This document shows positions 46,601 through 58,571 of a stretch of 64,000 bases of DNA, piece by piece. A program made the position numbers and the translations under genes. A model generated the notes under the pieces. That model ran no database searches and was not told the origin of the DNA. It worked only from the letters and a program-made list of their open reading frames with translations. Every line of letters starts with the position of its first letter. Positions within the stretch are counted from its first letter, which is position 1. The DNA is from Narthecium ossifragum (taxonomy: Eukaryota; Streptophyta; Magnoliopsida; Dioscoreales; Nartheciaceae): the NCBI GenBank assembly GCA_963920575.1, contig OY986969.1:12416615-12480614 (forward strand), given 5' to 3'.

Positions 46601-49479
46601 AGATTTAGCCACGCAGGGCCATCAAGAACAATCCTCCAAAAGATTTCATAAAGCAAAAGAAAACCTAGAAAAATATAAAGGAGGAGAAAGAGTAGCCAAA
46701 AGTGTCCAAGAATCCCCCCTCAAACCCTAGAAAGAGTCCTATTTATAGCCTCAAGTGTATCCACCCTCGGATTAGATCACAATCATCGATTTTATTCACC
46801 GGGGAAAGTCCGATCGATCAACCTCGGGGTGTTGGATCGATTGGTCTCATTAAACTCTTCAACTTGTAGTCACGCCCGAGTCCGATCGATGGATGGATCG
46901 ATCGAACTTTGCTCCTTTAGAAAGCATACGTTCTGTCAACTTTAATTCCCAAGTCCGATCGATCGAACTTTAAGTGCTGGATCGATCGGTTGAGTAAAAA
47001 TCCGCTGTTTTTGACTTTTTCCGAGTCCGATCGATCGGACCATTGATGTCGGATCGATCGGACCCATAGGAGCGATGGAGGGATCGATCGGATGTGTTGT
47101 GGCTGAAAAACACATGTTCTGTCACGATTTTGCGTGGTCCGATCGATCGGCGGATCGCTCGGACTTCCAGCTTATTTTCCTTTCTGCCATTCAGACTGCG
47201 CATCGGTACTGAAATTGCCGTAACTTCCTCTAGGATACTCGGAATCACGAACCGTAAAATTCTCTAGAATCTAGACTTCAAGAGATCTAATCAACCCTAA
47301 CTACTAGACAACCTAAGACAAGCGCTGTAGATTTAATCTAGTAGCAGCGTTAAGAATAGGGAAATCGATGAAGCTAAACAACACAAGCACAAGCGGTTGC
47401 ATTTAATCTAGTTGAATATTCTTCCTAAGATCTAACAAGATCTGATCAGCAGTAAATTATTAGATCCTAGTTGCTTCGCAGATTAGAGGGATCAAACAAT
47501 TCCGGATTTGATATCAAACCTAGCAGTAGATCACCATGAATAATAAACTAGTAGGCCTCCTAGCAATTAGACAAGGTAATCATGAAGATTTAACCTCAGA
47601 AGAACATCCAATACTCATGTATAAACTGAACAATAAAAATAAATTAGATCTCACAGTTTCATTGATTCCGAGGTTTCAGTCTCCTCGACCAAGGATCAAG
47701 ATTTAGCCACGCAGGGCCATCAAGAACAATCCTCCAAAAGATTTCATAAAGCAAAAGAAAACCTAGAAAAATATAAAGGAGGAGAAAGAGTAGCCAAAAG
47801 TGTCCAAGAATCCCCCCTCAAACCCTAGAAAGAGTCCTATTTATAGCCTCAAGTGTATCCACCCTCGGATTAGATCACAATCATCGATTTTATTCACCGG
47901 GGAAAGTCCGATCGATCAACCTCGGGGTGTTGGATCGATTGGTCTCATTAAACTCTTCAACTTGTAGTCACGCCCGAGTCCGATCGATGGATGGATCGAT
48001 CGAACTTTGCTCCTTTAGAAAGCATACGTTCTGTCAACTTTAATTCCCAAGTCCGATCGATCGAACTTTAAGTGCTGGATCGATCGGTTGAGTAAAAATC
48101 CGCTGTTTTTGACTTTTTCCGAGTCCGATCGATCGGACCATTGATGTCGGATCGATCGGACCCATAGGAGCGATGGAGGGATCGATCGGATGTGTTGTGG
48201 CTGAAAAACACATGTTCTGTCACGATTTTGCGTGGTCCGATCGATCGGCGGATCGCTCGGACTTCCAGCTTATTTTCCTTTCTGCCATTCAGACTGCGCA
48301 TCGGTACTGAAATTGCCGTAACTTCCTCTAGGATACTCGGAATCACGAACCGTAAAATTCTCTAGAATCTAGACTTCAAGAGATCTAATCAACCCTAACT
48401 ACTAGACAACCTAAGACAAGCGCTGTAGATTTAATCTAGTAGCAGCGTTAAGAATAGGGAAATCGATGAAGCTAAACAACACAAGCACAAGCGGTTGCAT
48501 TTAATCTAGTTGAATATTCTTCCTAAGATCTAACAAGATCTGATCAGCAGTAAATTATTAGATCCTAGTTGCTTCGCAGATTAGAGGGATCAAACAATTC
48601 CGGATTTGATATCAAACCTAGCAGTAGATCACCATGAATAATAAACTAGTAGGCCTCCTAGCAATTAGACAAGGTAATCATGAAGATTTAACCTCAGAAG
48701 AACATCCAATACTCATGTATAAACTGAACAATAAAAATAAATTAGATCTCACAGTTTCATTGATTCCGAGGTTTCAGTCTCCTCGACCAAGGATCAAGAT
48801 TTAGCCACGCAGGGCCATCAAGAACAATCCTCCAAAAGATTTCATAAAGCAAAAGAAAACCTAGAAAAATATAAAGGAGGAGAAAGAGTAGCCAAAAGTG
48901 TCCAAGAATCCCCCCTCAAACCCTAGAAAGAGTCCTATTTATAGCCTCAAGTGTATCCACCCTCGGATTAGATCACAATCATCGATTTTATTCACCGGGG
49001 AAAGTCCGATCGATCAACCTCGGGGTGTTGGATCGATTGGTCTCATTAAACTCTTCAACTTGTAGTCACGCCCGAGTCCGATCGATGGATGGATCGATCG
49101 AACTTTGCTCCTTTAGAAAGCATACGTTCTGTCAACTTTAATTCCCAAGTCCGATCGATCGAACTTTAAGTGCTGGATCGATCGGTTGAGTAAAAATCCG
49201 CTGTTTTTGACTTTTTCCGAGTCCGATCGATCGGACCATTGATGTCGGATCGATCGGACCCATAGGAGCGATGGAGGGATCGATCGGATGTGTTGTGGCT
49301 GAAAAACACATGTTCTGTCACGATTTTGCGTGGTCCGATCGATCGGCGGATCGCTCGGACTTCCAGCTTATTTTCCTTTCTGCCATTCAGACTGCGCATC
49401 GGTACTGAAATTGCCGTAACTTCCTCTAGGATACTCGGAATCACGAACCGTAAAATTCTCTAGAATCTAGACTTCAAGA
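40696..49479. repeat. Tandem array, eight units of 1098 bp
   Basis: Units start at 40696, 41794, 42892, 43990, 45088, 46186, 47284 and 48382, each at GATCTAATCAACCCTAACTA. The first unit reads CTACTGGAC where all others read CTACTAGAC; I saw no other difference. Each unit holds about nine GATCGATC-type dyads (e.g. the perfect palindrome GTCCGATCGATCGGAC at 41535-41550) and a minus-strand TATA box. The 92-residue frame seen on the minus strand in each unit (41480-41758 and equivalents) is a by-product of the GATC dyads. The array is internal to the T1 LTR. Confidence 0.95.
41248..41258 (-). promoter_or_regulatory. TATA box of the T1 LTR, repeated in all eight units
   Basis: The minus strand reads CTATAAATAGG, a canonical plant TATA box. 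It lies about 60 bp downstream (minus direction) of the dyad cluster (41319-41680) and is followed by a leader containing AACCCTAGAAAG in reverse complement. The same element recurs every 1098 bp: 42346, 43444, 44542, 45640, 46738, 47836 and 48934. Transcription from any of them would run toward the T1 primer site. Function is inferred from sequence only. Confidence 0.7.
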
Positions 49480-50059
49480 GCTTTCTAACCATGTATGGCA
49501 CATCCTCTGGTTCTTCATGAGCAGGTACAGATAAATCTTTAAAGTTGATCCAAGCACTCTTTTCAGCTTCTTTTCGACTTAAGGACTTCAATTGTATCCT
49601 AAATCAAAATATAAGAATAATGAGTGTATTTAGGAACTAAATAAGCACAGGAGACTAAGTATTAAGGGATAAAAATATAACATTATGCATTCTCATCACT
49701 AGGCAAACATCTATCCTAGATGTCTCTACATGCCACATCATCAGTTATAAGTTCAACAGATATACAATAGCCCTCGGCACTCGCCGGCAAGAGGCTAAGG
49801 TTCCTCAATTCCTCATTAGCTAGCACTCATAGCTAGCTAATGGCTAAGCACACCATTAAGCAATAACTACATCGAAACGCATATTAAATGCAATCCAAAC
49901 CATTGGTTTTCCCAAAAAGGAAGAATACTCGAATCGATCCTCAAAACCGATGAAAATCCTTTGAAAACTCCATAAAATCCACATGCATACATCCCAACAC
50001 GTTTAGATGTTAATCACCAATCAAATCCATCCAAGAAACGCTAGAAAACCAAGTCCAAG

Positions 50060-50405
50060 GGGTCACGGACGATGTCACGGTCGATCCGGGGATCGACCGT
50101 GAGACCTTGGACGATGCCACGGTCTATCCGGGGATGGACCGTGAGACCCAGGCGAAGAAAATCAAGGGCGACGGTCGATCCACTCATCGACCCTGAGAAG
50201 CCTAAAACCAAACAGCGCATGACGGTCGATGCGATGGTCGATCCGACGGTCGACCGTCAGGTGAATGGCAAAAAGAGAAGATCCCACGGTCGATCCATGC
50301 ATCGACCCTGGGATGCTAAAATCCCGACAGAACCCGACGGTCGACCGCCAGGCCCAGAAAGGGTAAAAATGATACTTGACGGTCGATGCACCGATCGACC
50401 GTCGA
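50060..50405. repeat. ACGGTCGATC dyad cluster in G3 3' LTR
   Basis: TCACGGTCGATCC (50075-50087) and GGATCGACCGTGA (50090-50102) are exact 13-bp arms around GG. Similar pairs follow, e.g. CGACGGTCGAT/ATCGACCGTCG near 50378-50405. Spacers carry GAGACC, GAGAAGCC and ACAGCG. A matching cluster is at 57405-57745 in the other LTR. Confidence 0.9.
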
Positions 50406-50937
50406 GCCTCTGGCACAGTTCCTCAGAACAGTGCCGGAAATCCAATTTCTTGGATTTCAAGGATCAAATCAAGATGGAATAAGATGAGATTTGGCAAGCA
50501 AGTGTATTTAGCTATGGAGAAGCTAGTGGAATGAAGAAATCCAGGTTTTGACGGTTAAATCTCCTATCTAGGTCCAAATGGACGAAAACCGACAAAATGA
50601 CGATAATACGGAAATCATCCGATAAAATACGGAAATCCACTGATAGGAATACTAGAAATAAGCCATACTACACATGCATTGAACCACACAACATTCGAAC
50701 ATGTATTCCTACAGCGAAAGCACATAAAACCTATCCTAGGAGAACCCGATCCAAGGATCGAGGTAGAAATACCTACTTGAGCAAGTAGGGTAGCTCCTCC
50801 ACGCGTCCCGCTGGTCAAACCGACAAGATCCGCGCTCCGAAGCCCAACTCTCCAAACCCTAGCTCAGCCGAAGGAGAGAGAGAGAGAAGAGAAAACGACA
50901 GGAGAAGAAGAGAAGGAAAGAGAAGAAAGGGACAGGG

Positions 50938-50946
50938 CTTATATAG
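50938..50946 (-). promoter_or_regulatory. TATA box of G3 3' LTR
   Basis: CTATATAAG on the minus strand, about 285 bp from the U3 start at 51231 and directly followed by a C/T-rich leader. The dyad cluster lies more than 500 bp downstream, so here it would be in the transcribed leader. The same box is present in the G3 5' LTR near 58281. Confidence 0.7.
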
Positions 50947-51231
50947 AAAATCCAGATCTATCTCAGCCGTCCGATTCGATCTTTCCCGATTGAGCTCCGA
51001 TCCTCCGATCGGACGCACCCTAGGGGTTCTAATCAAACACATACATCAATCCAAGGCAATGTGTGGAACGCGGGTGTGAAACCGACCACCAGAGGGTATA
51101 TTTACCAAAATGCCCCCGGGGGTCCAAACCGCCACACGATCGCCCGATCGTGCCCGATGCGGAACCAAACAAACAGGAAACCGACTCTCGACCCACGCGG
51201 TCGAGCCAGGTCAGAGGGATGGGCCCTCATA

Positions 51232-51375
51232 ACCGAACAACCTTAAAAAGAATTTCGTCCCGAAATTCAAGGTTGAAGCCGGGGAAAAAAGAAACAACTA
51301 AGCCTACCTGCACAAACAAGGCTACAACTAGGGGCGCCAACGCCCACAACAAGGAACTACCTGAAGAGGTGAACA
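51232..51375 (-). other. G3 3' untranslated region and polypurine-tract region
   Basis: This short stretch between the integrase stop and the LTR contains the palindrome GAATTTCGTCCCGAAATTC near 51250, as in G2, followed on the minus strand by TTTTTAAGG toward the LTR. No genes. Confidence 0.65.
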
Positions 51376-52625
51376 GTCAGGGAAACTTCTGACGCATGCG
51401 ATCCTCTCGCTCCCAAATCAGACTCTCTGCACGGCCGTGTCTCCACCTGACCATGACCAACGGTAACGATCTGCCTCTCAGCACCTGATCCCGTCTGTCC
51501 ATGATCTGTGCTGGCTGCTCTATGTAGGTGGCATCCTCCTCAACCTCGAGGTCGTCGTGTCTGATCACGTGAGAAGGATCTGGAATATACTTCCTCGGCA
51601 TAGACACATGGAAGGTGGGGTGAACTGCTGACATGTGCGGAGGTAGAGCCAACTGGTAGGCGACTACTCCAACGCGCTTGACGATCTCAAAAGGCCCGGT
51701 GAACCTCGACGCTAGCTTGCCCCTGCTACCAAACCTGATCGACCCTCTGCGGGGGGACACCTTCAATAGCACTCTATCACCAACTGCGAACTCCAGGGGT
51801 CAGAAGCCTCTGCCTGATCTGAGCCAACCTCTTTGACGACTGTCTGATGATGTCCGGACCGGTAAGGGACGCCTCTCCAACCTCTGTCCAACACACCGGT
51901 GAGCGACACGGTCTGCCGTACAACGCCTCAAAGGGTGCAAAACCCAAACTGGCCTGAAAACTGTTGTTGTAGGCAAACTCCACCAAAGTCACGTGCTGCT
52001 CCCAAGTACCTCCAGCGTCTAGCACGCATGCCCTGAGCATGTCCTCCAAGATCTGGATAGTCCGCTCTGACTGCCCGTCTGTCTGAGGGTGGAAAGCTGT
52101 GCTGAACGTCAGTGATGTCCCCAAGGAGTCCTGGAAGCTGCTCCAGAACCTGCCGGTAAATCTGGGATCTCTGTCTGACACTATCGACACTGGGATGCCG
52201 TGCAGTCGTACTACCTCGTCAATGTACCTCTGGCTCAGTCTGGCAACTAGATCTGTCGTCCTCATGGGGAGGAAATGAGCCGATTTGGTCAGTCGATCGA
52301 CGATGACCCAAATCGCATCATTCCCCCTCGGTGACCTGGGTAGCCCGGTGATGAAGTCCATAGCTATATGTTCCCACTTCCACTCTGGCATGGGAAGTGG
52401 CTGCAACAAACCTGGGGTCCGCCGGTGCTCTGCCTTCACCTTCTGACAGGTGAGGCATCAGGAAACGAACTCAGTTACTGACCTCTTCATCCCGCACCAC
52501 CAGAACTGTCAGCGAAGGTCGTGGTACATCTTGGTGCTCCCGGGGTGAACTGCGAAGCAGGAGTGGTGGAACTCGTGAAGGATCTCCTCTCGCAACGCCG
52601 GGTCTGCTGGAACTGCAACTCTGCC
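51376..52625 (-). pseudogene. G3 integrase with chromodomain-like C-terminus
   Basis: On the minus strand: GRVAVPADPALREEILHEFH with HHCC zinc finger, then [15 protein letters not shown] (Asp 1), [16 protein letters not shown] (Asp 2) and [20 protein letters not shown] (Glu); the catalytic triad is intact. The C-terminal part reads FRF-type blocks KLASRFTGPFEIV, HPTFHVSMPRKYI and PLVMVRWRHGRAESLIWE. In-frame stops lie at 52626, 52509 and 52458. A deletion of a few dozen bases with frameshift near 51795 removes the segment after RQRLLT. The tail is the divergent chromodomain of Del/Tekay chromoviruses. Confidence 0.85.
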
Positions 52626-54293
52626 TCAGAAGAGTAGACCACTGTCTGCCGACACTGTCCAGCCCTCAACTACGTGCTCGGTGCCGATCGCAGCACGCGT
52701 CTCCACGAGCTCTGGGTCTCCAGTCTGTGCCTCGATCACTCTGGGCAACAGAACTGGAATGCTGCGAACAGCATACAGGAAACCACCCGTCGCCCGGTCC
52801 TCGAAGTCAAGCCCAAACTGACTGACTGTCTCCAGCATCTGCCACTGCCGACCTGACACTGCTGCCAAGGTCACTCTGATGTCTCTGGTCTGCCTGCTGA
52901 GAGCCTCTGCTACGACGTTTGCCTTACCAGGGTGGTAATGCAACTCGAAGTCGTAGTCCTCTAGAAGCTCCATCCACCACCGCTGCCTGAGGTTGAGGTC
53001 ACGCTGGGTAAACACGTGCCTCAAACTCTTATGATCAGAGTACACCGAGAACCGCTCACCGTAGACGTAGTGCCGCCACGTCTTCAGAGCGAAGACAACC
53101 GCTGCAAGCTCAAGATCGTGGACTGGATAGTTCCTCTCATGGGTCTTTAGCTGCCTGGAACCATAGGCCACCACATGGCCCTCCTGCATAAGCACACAGC
53201 CTAGACCCTCCCCACTGGCGTCGCAATAGACACTGTAGCCGATGCCTCGCTTTGAAACTATAAGGAACGGTGCACTCGTCAGCCTGGTCCTCAACTGGAT
53301 GAAAGCCTGCTCACAAGCCTCGTCCCAAACAAATGGGACCGCCTTCTGTGTCAACCTGGTCAGTGGCCCTGCAACCCTGGAGAAGTCCAGCACGAACCTC
53401 CGGTAGTAACCCGCCAAGCCGAGGAAGCTGCGGACCTCGAACACTGTCGCCGGTCTCTGCCACCGTAGCACTGCCTCGATCTTGGCTGGATCAACTGAAA
53501 TACCTGCCGCTGACACCACGTGCCCCAGAAACTGCACCTCAGGAAGCCAGAACTCACATTTGGAGGCTTTGGCATATAGCCTATGCCCCCTCAACAACTG
53601 CAACACTGTCCTCAGATGCTGCCCGTGCTCCTCCGCGGTATGTGAGTAGACTAGGATGTCATCGACGAAGACCACCACGAACTAATCTAAGTACGGTCGG
53701 AAGACTCTCTGCATCAGATCCATGAACGCCGCCAGTGCGTTCGTCAAGCCGAACGGCATCACCGTGAACTCGTACAACCCGAACCTCGTACGGAAAGCCG
53801 TTTTCAGGATGTCGCAATCCCGAATCCGCAACTGGTGATAGCCGGTACGGAGATCGATCTTCGAAAAGACCGAAGAGCCTCGGAGCTGGTCGAACAAGTC
53901 ATCGATCCTCGGCATCGGATACTTGTTCTTCACCGTCACCCTGTTCAGTTTCCTGTAATCAATGCAAAGACGAAGCGTACCGTCCTTCTTCTTTGCGAAC
54001 AACACAGGAGCTGCCCAAGGTGACGTGCCGGCACGGATGAAACCTCTACTGATCAACCCGTCCAGCTGGACCCTCAGCTCCCTCTGCTCTGCTGGTGCCA
54101 TCCTGAAAGCTGGCAGAGAGATCGGCCCGGTACCCGGTACAAGATCTATCTGGAAGTCTACTGCTCTGGAAGGAGGAAGGCCCGGTAGCTCGTCTGGGAA
54201 GACGTCATCAAACTCACAAACTACTGTAGGCAAACTGCCCTCTCGACTGCCCTCTGCAGCGAACAAGGAAAGGCGCGCCAGTAAAGCTGACAA
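52626..54293 (-). pseudogene. G3 reverse transcriptase and RNase H
   Basis: RT N-terminal part (54293-53685): [52 protein letters not shown] and [18 protein letters not shown] single TAG stop at 53682-53684 separates it from [15 protein letters not shown] (catalytic FVDD), then [12 protein letters not shown]. RNase H follows: [52 protein letters not shown] and [15 protein letters not shown]. Apart from that one stop the frame is open for over 1.6 kb, so this is the best preserved pol in the window. Confidence 0.9.
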
Positions 54294-54989
54294 CTAGCCC
54301 TCGCGTCTGGGAAGACAAGCACACAAGAGGGAATCCGCCGACTGGCGATCCCCCAATAGAAAGAAATGAGCGCCGTCAGGTGTCCATGCAGTCACCCTAC
54401 GACGGCCACAGTCGATGACGGCTCGGTATGAAGTCAGCCAATCCATACCGAGAATCACGTCGAACCCGACCATGTCTAGCACCCGAAGGTCTAGAAAGAC
54501 ACGGAGGCCCCCAACCTCCAACTCGCAAGAACGGCAGATCAGCTCAACACGAGCTCCTCCGCCGACGGGTGTGTCTAAGTGCAGTGTGACTCCAACTGGC
54601 TCAGTCTCTAGCCCTAGCGATGCCACACAGTCGCTAGCTACAAAGGAATGAGACGCCCCAGAATCTATCAGAACATCTACAAATGAACTAAAAAGCTGGA
54701 AGGTACCTCTGACAACAGGAGGGTCAACTGGAGCTGGTGGAAGTGCTAGAGCCTGCTGGGGTGGCATGTACTGGTAAGGCTGGAAAGGTGGCAGAACAAA
54801 GTCTGGGTACTCGCGGTCTGGAAGTGTGTACACTCCCCCTCTGAGTCCGCCTAGACCTCCGCCGCGACCTCTGCCTCTCCTGGCTCCTGGTGTCCGCCAA
54901 CCTCCGCATGCTCCGCCACGAGCGAACTGTGCCCTCAATGTCGGACAGTCTCTGCGAAAGTGCCCGGTCTGCCGGCACTCGAAGCACAC
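54294..54989 (-). pseudogene. G3 zinc knuckle and aspartic protease
   Basis: The frame opens with CFECRQTGHFRRDC, an intact CCHC knuckle (C-x2-C-x4-H-x4-C) at the end of gag. A glycine/arginine-rich linker follows, then VDVLIDSGASHSFVASD with an intact DSG active site, and VILGMDWLTSYRAVIDCGRR. A TAG stop at 54294 separates it from RT. Protease cleaves the polyprotein into mature parts. The frame is continuous with upstream gag sequence around 55080. Confidence 0.85.
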
Positions 54990-56047
54990 AGGAGGTCCAA
55001 GCGCTAGCTGCTGGCTCTGGCCTCCTCCGGACGTCTGCCCCTGAGGCCCAGCAGGAAGAAGTGGCTGGCCTCCCTGCCTGGGCTGCTGCTGGTGCTGGGG
55101 TGGCTAACGCTGGTACGGCTACTGGCGTCGTGGGTACCTCCGCAGCCTCCACGAACCCTGCCCTGAGCTGCTCTCTGTGGCTGTCCTCCGCCACTGGTGC
55201 TCGCAAACGACGTAGGCTGGACTGCCCTGGGCCCCGGCTCCTGCAACTGAGCCTCAACTGCCAAGGCACAGTCCAACACCTCTGTGTACGTGCTAGATCG
55301 CTGAGCCGCGATCAGATGCCTGAGCTCGGGCCTAAGCCCCCACTGGAACTGCTCAGCTCTGGCAAGAGGGTCCGCCGACACCGCACCGGCGAATCTGGCA
55401 AGTCTGGTGAACCTAGCAGCGTACTGAACTACCGACTGAGTACCCTGAGAAAGGGTCTGGTACTCACGGACAAGGGCCGAGCGCGCACTGCGGGGAAAGT
55501 ACGCGCCGAGAAACGAAGAACGAAACACGGCCCACGATGGGTCACTCCCGTCCCAGGCGGCCTGGAAAGAGCGCCACCAGTCCAAAGCGTCCCCGTCGAG
55601 CTGGAACGCGGCAAGTCTGACCCGAACTCGGTCATCCTAGACGAACAGAGTGTCAAGGACGCGACTGACTCCCTCTAGCCAGTCGTCCGCCACCGCTGGG
55701 TCGCCTCCAGTACCGCTGAACCTAGGAGGGTTCAGCCTCTAGAAGTCGACCACCGCTGTCGCAACAGCACGCTGGTCGAGTGGAGGAGAGACCTCCTCGG
55801 CGATGAACGAAGCATCCTCCTCCACCACGACCTCAATCCTCGGCTCTGGCTCTCGTGCAGGTACACGGGGCACGGCTGTGTTGGCCCCTAAGGCCCGTCG
55901 GGCAGCGCGCTGGTCGCGCGCCGTACCCTGACCCAACACTGGACAGCTAGCCCGGCTCCCTGGCATCTGCACGTTCAACAGAGACGACAAGTGTCCACCC
56001 GTAAGAAACAAAACACAACAGCAATCATTAAAGGAAAAGCATAACAC
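54990..56047 (-). pseudogene. G3 gag
   Basis: The minus frame reads from MPGSRASCPVLG near 55967 through RLNPPRFSGTGGDPAVADDW and RVRLAAFQLDGDALDWWRSF to YFPRSARSALVREYQTLSQG and FQWGLRPELRHLI, the gypsy gag core. TAG stops at 55739-55741 and 55637-55639 break it. A frame change near 55130, in a Q/P/G-rich region, links to the zinc knuckle. The primer site lies about 110 bp upstream of the first Met of the frame (56047). Confidence 0.8.
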
Positions 56048-56153
56048 ACATGAGCACAGTCAAGCACACAGGGATGCTCTACTCCTACAACTATCCCAAA
56101 CCGCGCTCAAATCTCAACCGTAAGCCTAATCCTATCCCTGGGACCTACAGCCT

Positions 56154-56165
56154 GCTCTGATACCA
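56154..56165 (-). other. G3 primer binding site (initiator tRNA-Met)
   Basis: TGGTATCAGAGC on the minus strand, three bases from the 5' LTR edge at 56169. Confidence 0.9.
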
Positions 56166-56168
56166 AGT

Positions 56169-58571
56169 TGTCACACCCCGACCCAGAAAAACCATCCAGG
56201 ACGGGGCGTGAGGGTTCCTATCACTATTCATCTTCAATCGGCGCGACACAAAGCGGAAAAGACGGATAAACTAAACAATTGTATTCCAGAGGCGAAGCAG
56301 ATTCAATTCATATAACATCAAGTTGTACAGTTACAAAATTCCATTCTAGTACTTCCAAGGTAAAGATATAATACATGATTCCAAAATCCTCAAAAGTTTA
56401 CAACATATATATATCAAAAAGTACAACATGTAATCCTCCAGCAACCTCAAGCGCCTCTGGATGTGCTCGCGCCGCCAAAGGCCGATCCGGCCGGCTCCAC
56501 TGAAGAAGAACTGCCGCCTGCACCTGCAAACACAGCCCGAGTAGGAGTGATCGATAAGCTCAGTAGGGTTCTACTCTACGGCACACTGAAAAGAGGAAAA
56601 CAACAACAGTGTTGTCTCCCAACCTAAGTCTAACGGATGCCACGGGTCTTATAACCCAGTTGATGTCCCAAGGGCTCTTGACATGAAACCTCTCTCCTGA
56701 ACAAGTTACCAGGAGGCCAAGGAACAGTAACATGCAAGATCACCCTTACCCAAGCTGGAATACCAAGCCTTGGGGAAACATATCGGTAACGCATCAACAT
56801 CCATCCTTAGGACTTGGCTTTGGAAGACAACACGACCTCTAAACCTCAAACACTGATCAGAGTCAACTATCGCGAATCCTCGAAGACAAGAGATTCTGAT
56901 TCAACAATCATACCCTAATCCTGACTACCCAACCATGGTCCTAAGGCTAGATCCGAGCTACCCGAGAGCCTCGGATCGGCGACCCAAACCATCGCCCGCC
57001 TAACCTCAAATGCTTCTAATGCATACAATGCATGAGTCTAGGCAAACATCTATCCTAGATGTCTCTACATGCCACATCATCAGTTATAAGTTCAACAGAT
57101 ATACAATAGCCCTCGGCACTCGCCGGCAAGAGGCTAAGGTTCCTCAATTCCTCATTAGCTAGCACTCATAGCTAGCTAATGGCTAAGCACACTATTAAGC
57201 AATAACTACATCCAAACGCATATTAAATGCAATCCAAACCATTGGTTTTCCCAAAATGGAAGAATACTCGAATCGATCCTCAAAACCGATGGAAATCCTT
57301 TGAAAACTCCATAAAATCCACATGCATACATCCCAACACGTTTAGATGTTAATCACCAATCAAATCCATCCAAGAAAAGCGAGCAAACCAAGTCCAAGGG
57401 GTCACGGATGATGTCACGGTCGATCCGGGGATCGACCGTGAGACCACGAACGATGCCACGGTCGATCCGGGGATCGACCGTGAGACCCAGGCGAAGAAAA
57501 CCAAGGGCGACGGTCGATCCACTCATCGACTCTGAGAAGCCCAAAACCAAACAGCGCCTGACAGTCGATGCGACGGTTGATCCGACGATCGACCGTCAGG
57601 TGAATGGCAAAAAGAGAAGATCCCATGGTCGATCCATGCATCGACCCTGGGAAGCTAAAATCCCGACGACTGATCCGACGGTCAACCGCCAGGCCCAGAA
57701 AGGGTAAAAATGATACTTGACGGTCGATGCACCGATCGACCGTCGAGCCTCTGGCACAGTTCCTCAGAATAGTGCCGGAAATCCAATTTCTTGGATTTCA
57801 AGGATCAAATCAAGATGGAATAAGATGAGATTTGGCAAGCAAGTGTATTTAGCTATAGAGAAGCTAGTGGAATGAAGAAATCCAGGTTTTGACGGTTAAA
57901 TCTCCTATCTAGGTTCAAATGGACGAAAACCGACAAAACGGCGATAATATGGAAATCATCCGATAAAATACGGAAATCCACTGATAGGAATACTACAAAC
58001 AAGCCTTACTACACATGCATTGAACCACACAACATTCTAACTTGTATTCCTACAGAGAAAGCACATAAAACCTATCCTAGGAGAACCCGATCCAAGGATC
58101 GAGGTAGAAACACCTACTTGAGCAAGTAGGGTAGCTTCTCCACGCGTCCCGCTGGTCAAACCGACAAGATCCGCGCTCCGAAGCCCAACTCTCCAAACCC
58201 TAGCTCAGCCGAAGGAGAGAGAGAGAGAAGAGAAAATGACAGGAGAAGAAGAGAAGGAAAGAGAAGAAAGGGACAGGGCTTATATAGAAAATCCAGATCT
58301 ATCTCAGCCGTCCGATTCGATCTTTCCCGATCGAGCTCCGATCCTCTGATCGGACGCACTTAGGGGTTCTAATCAAACACATACATCAATCCAAGGCAGT
58401 GTGTGGAACGCGGGTGTGAAACCGACCACCAGAGAGCATATTTACCAAAATGCCCCCGGGGGTCCAAACCGCCACACGATCGCTCGATCGTGCCCGACGC
58501 GGAACCAAACCAACAAGAAACTGGCTCTCGACTCACGCGGTCGAGTCAGGTCAGAGGGACGGGCCCTCACA
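56169..58571 (-). repeat. G3 5' LTR, complete
   Basis: It starts TGTCACACCCCGACC at 56169 and ends GGGCCCTCACA at 58571, 2403 bp. It contains the GGAGTGATCGATAAGCTCAG variant of the conserved leader block, the dyad cluster 57405-57745 (exact 13-bp arms 57414-57426 and 57429-57441) and a TATA box near 58281. The base after it, 58572, is C1 RNase H sequence. Confidence 0.9.

Larger units (their letters stand above)
37945..49698 (-). repeat. T1 5' LTR, expanded by an eight-fold internal repeat and a solo LTR-B
   Basis: The LTR edges are TGATGTGCTG at 37945 and TCTCATCA at 49698, with matching inverted ends TGATG/CATCA. The next five bases, CTAGG (49699-49703), belong to the G3 LTR and would be the target site; the partner copy was lost with the deleted T1 half. 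The span is 11,754 bp. Removing solo LTR-B no. 3 with its duplication (2414 bp) and seven of the eight 1098-bp units leaves about 1654 bp, a normal LTR size. Flanks of the array within the LTR are 40587-40695 and 49480-49698. No genes are present. Confidence 0.8.
49699..51231 (-). repeat. G3 3' LTR, truncated
   Basis: It matches 57038-58571 of the G3 5' LTR base for base over most of its length (start CTAGGCAAACATCTATCC). It ends GGGCCCTCATA at 51231. The equivalent of 56169-57037 is missing because T1 inserted here and the far side was deleted. The TATA box (CTATATAAG, minus strand, 50938-50946) is followed by a pyrimidine-rich leader. Confidence 0.85.

Noticed and set aside
40696..49479. 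Centromeric or telomeric satellite, or CRISPR-like array
   Set aside because: The 1098-bp unit is contained between LTR ends of T1, and there is no spacer-repeat structure.
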